A stretch of 64,000 nt of DNA from an uncultured Prevotellaceae bacterium (lineage in GTDB: Bacteria; Bacteroidota; Bacteroidia; Bacteroidales; Bacteroidaceae), in NCBI GenBank assembly GCA_947168395.1, contig CAMVLT010000011.1, positions 1-64,000 on the forward strand. The letters are read 5' to 3'. Made by a program: the position numbers and the translations under genes. This document shows positions 50,384-57,177 of this stretch, one piece after another (the stretch's first letter is position 1; each line of letters starts with the position of its first letter). The notes under the pieces were generated by a model. The model saw nothing but the letters and a program-made list of their open reading frames with translations, was not told where the DNA came from and did no database searches.

Positions 50384-51061
50384 ATGAGAGGACAAATAAA
50401 AGTCATAGCTTTCGATGCCGACGACACCCTGTGGGACTGCCAGTCGCACTTCGAGCGGGTGGAGAAACGGCTCTATGAGCTGATAGCACCCTATTGCGAC
50501 AACCCTGCGCAGGAACTGTTTCAGACCGAGAGCGGCAACATGGCCGATCTGGGCTACGGCTGCAAGGCCTTCACCATCTCTGTCATCGAGACGGCGCTGC
50601 GTGTCGGTGGCGACCACCTGACGACGGCTCAGCTGGCCGAACTGCTGAGCGTGAGCAAGGGACTGCTCCACCTGCCCGCCACGCCGCTGCCCGGTGTGAA
50701 AGAGACGCTAGAGCGTATTGACGGCTATCGCAAGGTGGTGTTTACCAAAGGTGAGTTGCAGGACCAGGAGAACAAGCTCAAGCGGTCGGGACTGCTGCAG
50801 TACTTCGACGATGTGGAGATTACCAGCGACAAGACGCAGCGCGAGTTCGTCGCCCTGTGCGAGCACCAGCAGGTTCACCCCTCCGAACTGCTGATGGTGG
50901 GCAACTCGCTGAAGAGCGACATTGCCCCGGCTTTGGCTATCGGTGCCTGGGCTATCCACATACCCTTCCACGTTACCTGGCAGTTGGAGCACTTCGAACC
51001 GTTCGACCACGAGCGCTTACTGAAGATTGACCGCTTCGACCAACTGCTCCAGCTGCTGTAA
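50384..51061 (+). CDS. HAD-family hydrolase
   Basis: The 225-residue protein has motif I FDADDTLWDCQ (about 8-18), a helical cap, motif II VVFTKG (Thr), the Lys around DKTQREF, and motif IV MVGNSLKSDIAPALAIG. This is the beta-phosphoglucomutase/phosphoglycolate-phosphatase-like branch, substrate unknown. The start at 50384 is chosen since the promoter lies between it and the earlier ATG. Converges with the regulator gene two bases away. Confidence 0.88.
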   Translation: MRGQIKVIAFDADDTLWDCQSHFERVEKRLYELIAPYCDNPAQELFQTESGNMADLGYGCKAFTISVIETALRVGGDHLTTAQLAELLSVSKGLLHLPATPLPGVKETLERIDGYRKVVFTKGELQDQENKLKRSGLLQYFDDVEITSDKTQREFVALCEHQQVHPSELLMVGNSLKSDIAPALAIGAWAIHIPFHVTWQLEHFEPFDHERLLKIDRFDQLLQLL

Positions 51062-51063
51062 AA

Positions 51064-52023
51064 TCATAGCTTGACGGCTGATATATCGACGAGGTTGTTG
51101 ACGATGGCGTAGATGGTGAGGCCGGCGGGACTGTGAATCTGTAGCTTACGGGCTATGTTGCGGCGATGGGTGATGACGGTGTTCACGGATATACAAAGGT
51201 GGTCGGCAATCTCCTTGTTGGCCATGCCCTGCACGAGTGCGATGATGACGTCGCGCTCACGGTCGGAGAGCTGTTCCGAGTTCTGGGTGCCTCCTTTGAA
51301 CACCATGTCCGAGATGTTGCGTGTGACGTCGCTTTGCCGTGTCACCAGTTCCATGCGACGTATGGCAGGCACGAAGATGCAGTCCTCCACCATGGCGTGC
51401 TGGCGCAGCCACACCTCGTTTTCGTAGATGTCGTGCAGGGTGGCCGTCAGCTGGTTGTTGTGCAGTCCGTCCTGTGGCAGGTACTTGATGATGAGCAGCT
51501 TCAGCTCGCGCAGTTTCTTGTCGGTGGCGCTGTGGTGCTTCGAGAAGGTGTCTACGTTGTAGTCGGAATTGGGATGCCCGTCGAGCAGCGACTGCACGTA
51601 TGGGAACAGCGTCTTCTGTTCGTAGCGCATGTGGCGGCGTATCTCGTGGGCATATTCGTCGTAGAACCGCAGGATGAGGTTGCCTAACGAGTCGTGCTCG
51701 TTGAGCGATTCCTGTAGCTCGCGTCGTATGTAGGGCAGCTGGAAGTCGAGGAAGTAGGCGTGGCAGGCCTCGAGGTAGTGCAGCAGCGTAGGTACCGAGA
51801 GCTTGTCGTCGTTCTCGAACTCGCCACACCCGTTGATGGTGAAGTTTACCACCGCCAGGAAAGTGTAGGTATCCACGCCGTTGTCGTCGCAGGTTTCCTT
51901 GACGGTCTTGTCGCCAAATCCCAAGCTGATGCCGAAGCTGCCTAACGACTGCAACAGGTCGTAGTTGTCGCGTATCAGGGAAATCATCTTGTCGTCAGGC
52001 TCATACATTTTCAGACTCTTCAT
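51064..52023 (-). CDS. Hemerythrin-domain LuxR-family regulator
   Basis: The 319-residue protein has an N-terminal ScdA/YtfE-type segment (about 14-60, GDKTVKETCDDNGVDTYTFL). A hemerythrin-like four-helix bundle (about 85-235) follows, with candidate iron ligands in LEACHAYF, HEIRRHMRYEQKTLFP, FSKHHSAT and RQHAMVEDCIF. A LuxR helix-turn-helix ends the protein (about 255-319; LSDRERDVIIALVQGMANKEIADHLCISVNTVITHRRNI). Di-iron YtfE-type domains respond to NO or oxygen, so a gas- or iron-responsive transcription factor is expected. It is divergent from the porin/imelysin/di-haem operon, its probable target. Confidence 0.85.
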   Translation of the reverse strand: MKSLKMYEPDDKMISLIRDNYDLLQSLGSFGISLGFGDKTVKETCDDNGVDTYTFLAVVNFTINGCGEFENDDKLSVPTLLHYLEACHAYFLDFQLPYIRRELQESLNEHDSLGNLILRFYDEYAHEIRRHMRYEQKTLFPYVQSLLDGHPNSDYNVDTFSKHHSATDKKLRELKLLIIKYLPQDGLHNNQLTATLHDIYENEVWLRQHAMVEDCIFVPAIRRMELVTRQSDVTRNISDMVFKGGTQNSEQLSDRERDVIIALVQGMANKEIADHLCISVNTVITHRRNIARKLQIHSPAGLTIYAIVNNLVDISAVKL

Positions 52024-52056
52024 ACTCCTATGTTACCTATTTATGATTACCGGGTG

Positions 52057-52064
52057 CAAAGGTA
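52057..52064 (-). promoter_or_regulatory. -7 box of the hemerythrin-LuxR gene
   Basis: The minus strand reads TACCTTTG, 34 bases upstream of the ATG at 52023. Confidence 0.65.
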
Positions 52065-52164
52065 GCCATTATTTCCGATATGTGCAATAATCACAAATAG
52101 GTATTTTCGTTGTCGGCAATGCCCCGTAAAGCCCGTTTTCAGGCCATTTCATCATTTTTAGGTA

Positions 52165-52195
52165 TTGCGTTGGCAGCCGAAACGCCGTACCTTTG
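52165..52195 (+). promoter_or_regulatory. Promoter of the porin/imelysin operon
   Basis: TTG at 52165-52167 and TACCTTTG at 52188-52195 are separated by 20 bases. With the divergent box at 52057 it defines a 193-base control region. Confidence 0.65.
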
Positions 52196-52216
52196 CAGGC
52201 AAAAAGTTAATACATT

Positions 52217-53497
52217 ATGTACAATTCACAAATTCATAATTCAATGTTCGGTGGTCTCATCGCCCTGCTGTCGTTCTGCCCTGCCAAGGCGCAAAAGCTG
52301 ACGGTGGGCGGTTACGGTGAGGTGGCATTGAGCCGCGAGTTCTACAGCGACCACGTGAACCGCTATTCCAGTCCCGAGAACTACCGCAACGACCCCTCGC
52401 ACGGACGCTTCGACATTCCCCATGCCGTAGTCTACTTAGGCTACGACTTCGGCAAAGGCTGGACGTTTGGCACGGAGATAGAGTTCGAGCACACTGGCAC
52501 TGGCTCGGCCGTCGAGAACGAGGCCGACGAGGCTGCCGAGTGGGAGTTTGAGCAGGAGAAAGGCGGCGAGGTGGAACTTGAGCAGGTATGGATTAACAAG
52601 CAGTTCTCGTCGGCTGTCAACCTGCGTGTGGGTCACATCATAGTGCCCGTAGGTCTGAACAACGCCCACCATGAGCCGTCGAACTACTTCACCGTCTACA
52701 GGCCCGAGGGCGAGAACACTATCCTGCCCTCGACGTGGCACGACACGGGCCTCTCGCTATGGGGTCGCTGCGCGCGTATTAAATATGAGGTGCAGGTGGT
52801 GGCTGGTCTCAATGCCATGCTCTTCAATCGCGACAAGTGGATTCACCACGGTGCAGGCTCACCCTTCGAGTTCAAGCCCGCCAACCAGCTGGGCTTTGCT
52901 GCCCGTGTGGACTATTACGCCACGAAGGGGCTGCGCGTAGGCTTGAGCGGCTACTGCGGCAACTCGGCCCACAACACCTATCCCAACGACCTGAAGGGCG
53001 ACGGCAAGCCCTACGACAAGGTGAAGGGCACGGTGGCCGTCGGCTCGGTTGACCTGACGCTGAACCGCTGGAACTGGATAGTACGCGGACAGGCCGACTA
53101 TGGCTATGTGGGCGACACCGACAAGCTGAACGTCATCAAGGATGCCAAGGCCCATGCCTCCAACTCGCCCGTGAAGAGTGCCATGATTGGCAAGAATGCC
53201 GTTGCCGTAGGCATTGAGGCGGGCTACGACGTGTTCTCGCAGATAACAAGCCTGCGTCGCAACGAACAGCAACTCTACGTCTTCGGACGCTATGAGTACC
53301 ACGACAGCTACATTCCAGCTGGCAACAAGGAGATGTTCGACTACACGAACGTGGGCCGCCTGGCTTTCGGCGTGAACTACCACCCCGTGCCGGGCGTCGT
53401 GGTCAAGGCCGACTACAGCCTGCGCCACCTGAAGGCACCCTACAACAATGAGCCGAGCCTGAACATCGGGGTAGCTTACGAGGGATTCTTTCTGTAA
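52217..53497 (+). CDS. Outer-membrane porin, phosphate-porin O/P-like
   Basis: The 426-residue barrel protein has a signal peptide (about 1-25). Its repeated beta-strand pattern includes VGGYGEVALSREFY, HAVVYLGYDFGKGWTFGTEIEFEH, NLRVGHIIVPVGLNNAHHEPSNYFTVYRPEGEN and a terminal aromatic residue pattern ending EGFFL. The solute is not known; its place suggests uptake connected with iron or haem. Leader residues YNSQIHNS come from a heptamer array. Confidence 0.8.
   Translation: MYNSQIHNSMFGGLIALLSFCPAKAQKLTVGGYGEVALSREFYSDHVNRYSSPENYRNDPSHGRFDIPHAVVYLGYDFGKGWTFGTEIEFEHTGTGSAVENEADEAAEWEFEQEKGGEVELEQVWINKQFSSAVNLRVGHIIVPVGLNNAHHEPSNYFTVYRPEGENTILPSTWHDTGLSLWGRCARIKYEVQVVAGLNAMLFNRDKWIHHGAGSPFEFKPANQLGFAARVDYYATKGLRVGLSGYCGNSAHNTYPNDLKGDGKPYDKVKGTVAVGSVDLTLNRWNWIVRGQADYGYVGDTDKLNVIKDAKAHASNSPVKSAMIGKNAVAVGIEAGYDVFSQITSLRRNEQQLYVFGRYEYHDSYIPAGNKEMFDYTNVGRLAFGVNYHPVPGVVVKADYSLRHLKAPYNNEPSLNIGVAYEGFFL
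52221..52243. repeat. Heptamer array in the porin leader
   Basis: ACAATTC, ACAAATTC and ATAATTC follow the ATG directly and encode the N-region of the signal peptide. Confidence 0.6.
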
Positions 53498-53558
53498 AGG
53501 TAAAAAGGTAAAAAAGTAAAAAGGTAAAAAAAGTAAAAAGGTAAAAATATAAAAGGTT
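53498..53558. repeat. AGGTAAAA-type tandem array between porin and imelysin genes
   Basis: About seven 8-mers of AGGTAAAA with variants (AAGTAAAA, ATATAAAA) fill the 66-base gap and supply the upstream region of the imelysin start. Confidence 0.8.
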
Positions 53559-53563
53559 AAACA

Positions 53564-54799
53564 ATGAAAAAGATTATCTATTCAGCGGCAGCCCTCATCA
53601 TGGGCCTTGCCTTCACTGCATGCAGCAGTGACGATGACAACAACGACGGCAACCAGCCGTCAGAGAAGGAGCAGGCCATGCAGGCCATCACCAACCAGTA
53701 CGTGGAGGGCGTCGTGTTCCCCATCTACAAATCATTGGCCGCACAGACCTCGACGCTGTTCGACCAGCTCGTCGATGCCAAAGCCAAGTATCGTGCCGGG
53801 TCGCTGACACAGGGCGACATCGACAAGATTTGCAACACCTTCATCGCCGCCCGCTCGGCCTGGGAGAGCAGCGAGTCGTTCCTCTACGGTGCCGCCACCG
53901 ACTTCGGTATCGACCCCCACATCGACACGTGGCCCCTCGACCGCACAGCCTTGGCCAAGGCTCTGAGCAGCAGCGAGATTATTGACGACCTCGACGACCT
54001 CGACGACGGTGGCATCGACAATGCCCGTGCCCTTGTTGGCGAACAGCAGCTGGGCTTCCACGGCATCGAGTTCATCATCTTCCGCAACGGCAAGAACCGC
54101 ACCCTTGCTGCCCTGAAGGGTGTGGAGGATGACGAAGCCTTCGCCGGACGTAACATCACGGGCGAGCATGAACTCATCTTCGCTGCCGCCGTGGCAGGCG
54201 ACCTGCGCGACAAGTGCTTCCAGTTGGAGGTCAGCTGGCTCGGCGACAAGGCTCCCCAGGCTCATCAGGAGCGTGTTGAGGAGTGCGAGTTCCCCACCAC
54301 CGTGGGTAGCGGCGACTCCTCCTACGGCGACAACATGCTCAACGCCACCCGTGCCGGCAGCACCCTCGCCACCTGGCGCAGCGTCATGTCAACCATTCTC
54401 GTGGCCGGATGCAGCAACATCTGCGCCGAGGTGGCCGGACAGAAGATAGGACAGGCCTACTTGGGCACCGACCCCGACTATATAGAGTCGCCCTACAGCC
54501 AGCGCTCCTACTACGACTTCTTCGACAACATCAGCAGCATACAGTACAGCCTCTACGGCCATCAGGGAACGTCGTCCAATGCCAGCAGCATCATGGCCTA
54601 CCTCCAGAAGTACAACGCCACGATGGCCGCCAGTCTGAAGAGCAAGCTCGATGCAGCCCTCGCGGCTCTCAACACCGCCAAGGCCGGCACGCCGTTCGTG
54701 GTCGACTCTCACAGCAGCAATGCCAAGGCAGCTATGGATGCCATCAACGCCCTCGATGAAACCCTTAACGAAGCAGCATCATGGATAGCAGCAAACTAA
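53564..54799 (+). CDS. Imelysin-family (M75-like) lipoprotein
   Basis: The 411-residue lipoprotein (FTA|CSSDDD, Cys about 20) has the imelysin domain: an N-terminal helix bundle, SESFLYGAATDFGIDPHIDTWPLD, and the G-x-H-x-I-E-F motif as GFHGIEFIIFR (about residues 165-175). Imelysin proteins (IrpA, EfeO relatives) act in iron acquisition and are probably iron or siderophore binders more than peptidases. The gene overlaps the di-haem gene by 19 bases. Confidence 0.88.
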   Translation: MKKIIYSAAALIMGLAFTACSSDDDNNDGNQPSEKEQAMQAITNQYVEGVVFPIYKSLAAQTSTLFDQLVDAKAKYRAGSLTQGDIDKICNTFIAARSAWESSESFLYGAATDFGIDPHIDTWPLDRTALAKALSSSEIIDDLDDLDDGGIDNARALVGEQQLGFHGIEFIIFRNGKNRTLAALKGVEDDEAFAGRNITGEHELIFAAAVAGDLRDKCFQLEVSWLGDKAPQAHQERVEECEFPTTVGSGDSSYGDNMLNATRAGSTLATWRSVMSTILVAGCSNICAEVAGQKIGQAYLGTDPDYIESPYSQRSYYDFFDNISSIQYSLYGHQGTSSNASSIMAYLQKYNATMAASLKSKLDAALAALNTAKAGTPFVVDSHSSNAKAAMDAINALDETLNEAASWIAAN

Positions 54800-56490
54800 T
54801 CATCGCCCTCTGCATGGGACTCGCCTTGGCGTCGTGCTCCGACGACGACAGCGGCGACGGCAGCACCGGCACTGCCCTGAAAGAAGCCGACTTCATAGGC
54901 AAGGACGTGGGCAACTTCACCGCCGAGGAATGGTTCACCGGTGGCCAGAAGGGCACCACCATGAACGTCACCCAGGGCTGCTACGAGGACCAGACGCCCG
55001 CCGTCACCGAGATGGGACTGACCGATGCCTTCAACCGTGGCGAGCAGTTCTTCGAGCGCAACGTCACCGAGTTCCAGTCGCCCTTCAACGGCCTCGGCCC
55101 GGCTTACGTCCGCAAGTCGTGCCTCGATTGCCATCCGGCCTACGGCCACGGCAAGCGCGTGACGAAGTACACCGCCGAGTGGGGCAACGGCTACCTGCTG
55201 GTTGTCTACCACCCCGCCGACGGTCTGAACAGTGACGACGGCCCCTACGTGGCCGAGGTCACGGGCATGCCCCAGACTCGTGCCGTCAGCCCCTTCCTGC
55301 CCCCCATCGACGAGAGCGGTATTCACCTTAGCTGGCTCCCGCTGATGGCGATGGCCGACGACAGCGAGATTTCCGCCACACAGTTTCCCGACGGTGAGCG
55401 CTACGAGCTGATTTACCCCGAACTGGACATCGACCGCAGTGCCTTCAACACCAATCCCACGCCGTGGGAGACGGGCAACGGTGCCGTGGCTTTCCGCTTG
55501 GAGAGCACCATCGGTATTCCTGGCACCGGACTGCTCGACGCCATCCCCGACGACTCCATCCGCGTGCAATATCAGCGCGAGGCACCCTACGTGGAGCTGA
55601 ATCCCGCCTTCTGGGACAAGGAGAAGAACGACTTTGCTCCCACCGCCTGGTACGTCAATGCCTCAAGCGGCACCGAGCAGGTCAACCGCCTGAAGAAGTT
55701 CACCTACGCCATGACCCGTGGCTCGCTGCAGGACGGTGCCGGTGCCAATGCCATCTGGAACATCACCAACGTCAGCCGCTCCGACCGTCCGAAGCTCTAC
55801 ACCACCGCCGCCTGGGCCAAGGCCATGTCCGAGAATCCCCAGGTGATAGCCGCCATCAAGGCCGATCCCTCCTCGCCCTATCATGCCGACGGCACCGACG
55901 AGGGCATCCGCGAGGCTGTCTACAACCTGCTGCTGCCCACTACCAACCAGTTCGACAACCCTTGGCACAACTTCCAGCCCGAAATGTCCGACAACAACTT
56001 CTGGGCCTTCCAGGTGTGGCACCGAGGGCTGGCCATTCCCCGTGCCCGCAACCTGCAAGACCCCGAGGTGCAGCGTGGCAAGCAGATGTTCAACGAGATT
56101 GGCTGCGCGGCCTGCCACCGTCCGTCGTGGAAAACCACTACCGACAACTACTGGAACCCGCAGATCATCACCGCCCAGGGCCTGCAGCTGCCCCGCTACC
56201 AGAACCAGACCATCTGGCCCTACACCGACATGATACAGCACCGCCTCTACATGAAGAACGGCATTCACGGCTCATGGTGCCGCACCACCCCGCTTTGGGG
56301 ACGCGGACTGTCGCTCATCAGCACCGGTGCCGAAGACCGTCTGCACGACTGCCGTGCCCGCAACGAGATAGAGGCCATCATCTGGCACGGCTACTCGAAG
56401 AAGAGCGATGCCTACGCCTCGACGCTCAGGTTCTACCGGCTGCCCAAGGCCGACCGCGACGCCATTGTTAAATTCCTGAGAGCCATCTGA
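54781..56490 (+). CDS. Di-haem oxidoreductase-like (DUF1111) lipoprotein
   Basis: The 569-residue lipoprotein (LASCSDDD, Cys about 19) has two haem-binding CxxCH motifs, SCLDCHPAYGHG (about residues 115-126) and GCAACHRPSW (about 441-450), in the DUF1111/di-haem thiol-oxidoreductase-like frame. Such genes often accompany imelysin genes. The reaction is not established; ferric reduction or peroxide handling are possible. It overlaps imelysin upstream and the next small gene by one base. Confidence 0.85.
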   Translation: MDSSKLIIALCMGLALASCSDDDSGDGSTGTALKEADFIGKDVGNFTAEEWFTGGQKGTTMNVTQGCYEDQTPAVTEMGLTDAFNRGEQFFERNVTEFQSPFNGLGPAYVRKSCLDCHPAYGHGKRVTKYTAEWGNGYLLVVYHPADGLNSDDGPYVAEVTGMPQTRAVSPFLPPIDESGIHLSWLPLMAMADDSEISATQFPDGERYELIYPELDIDRSAFNTNPTPWETGNGAVAFRLESTIGIPGTGLLDAIPDDSIRVQYQREAPYVELNPAFWDKEKNDFAPTAWYVNASSGTEQVNRLKKFTYAMTRGSLQDGAGANAIWNITNVSRSDRPKLYTTAAWAKAMSENPQVIAAIKADPSSPYHADGTDEGIREAVYNLLLPTTNQFDNPWHNFQPEMSDNNFWAFQVWHRGLAIPRARNLQDPEVQRGKQMFNEIGCAACHRPSWKTTTDNYWNPQIITAQGLQLPRYQNQTIWPYTDMIQHRLYMKNGIHGSWCRTTPLWGRGLSLISTGAEDRLHDCRARNEIEAIIWHGYSKKSDAYASTLRFYRLPKADRDAIVKFLRAI

Positions 56491-57023
56491 TGAAGCGTCT
56501 CATCGTTTTATGCCTGTCCCTGCTCATGATGGCGGGGGCAGGCTTTGCTGCTCCACGAGTGCTGCCCCAGAAGCAGGCGGCACGCTTTTGCCGTCTGCTG
56601 GTCAACGACGGCGACGGCCACATCTATCCCCTCAGCGTCTATGCCCGTAGGCTTACCATGCTGCTCTGCCACGACACCCGCTACGGCAGCTACAGTGCCG
56701 AGCAGGTGTTCACCGGCCTTATCTTCTACTACGACGACTGGGTAGCCGAACGGCTGCCTTATAGCAACGGCGAGGGGCGCCAGCTGATGGAGGAGCTGCA
56801 CAGCGGCCATACCCTCCGCTTGTTTCCCCACGTGGCAGCGGGCCGTGCCACCTGGTATGCCCCCACCGACCGGCTTCCCGCCTCACTCGGCGCCGAGCAC
56901 CAGAAGTACATCAGCGGAGCCTTCCTCCGACTCAACGCCCTGGTGCAGGCCAACGACTGGAAGGCCGTCGACGCCTTCATCGACCGCATGATACGCTACC
57001 AGTGCAGGTTCGGACACCATTAG
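56490..57023 (+). CDS. Exported protein resembling the periplasmic segment of cytochrome c assembly protein CcsA/ResB fusions
   Basis: The 177-residue protein has a signal peptide (about 1-20). FCRLLVNDGDGHIYPLSVYARRL...YGSYSAEQVFTGLIFYYDDW resembles the segment that, in Bacteroidetes cytochrome c biogenesis proteins, reads roughly as a phrase on residual polymer or substrate loops (ALLV-D..GRI-PLNTLA...L-S-EQVFLGM). No membrane helices or haem-handling WWD motif are present, so at most it is a free-standing relative. The coupling to a di-haem cytochrome fits a role in that pathway, but this is inference. Confidence 0.45.
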   Translation: MKRLIVLCLSLLMMAGAGFAAPRVLPQKQAARFCRLLVNDGDGHIYPLSVYARRLTMLLCHDTRYGSYSAEQVFTGLIFYYDDWVAERLPYSNGEGRQLMEELHSGHTLRLFPHVAAGRATWYAPTDRLPASLGAEHQKYISGAFLRLNALVQANDWKAVDAFIDRMIRYQCRFGHH

Positions 57024-57129
57024 CCCCCTAAGTTTTGTTTTGATAATGCAAAATGGGGAAATAATTGTTTCCCGTCAAAAAATACCCCTATCACGGCGAA
57101 AATTGCCCAACGGGGTAAACATTTTCTCA

Positions 57130-57137
57130 TACTTTTG
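57130..57137 (+). promoter_or_regulatory. -7 box of the large secreted protein gene
   Basis: TACTTTTG lies 40 bases before the ATG at 57178. Confidence 0.55.
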
Positions 57138-57177
57138 CAGCAAAATCATCGCATTATTAACTAAAAGCTACAAAAGT

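Noticed and set aside
55464..56471. 335-codon plus-strand frame inside the di-haem oxidoreductase gene
   Set aside because: Out-of-frame shadow with extreme Arg/His/Pro content; the CxxCH-bearing frame is clearly the real one.
57040..57177. Upstream start for the large secreted protein
   Set aside because: The -7 box at 57130 lies inside this extension and the signal peptide starts at 57178.
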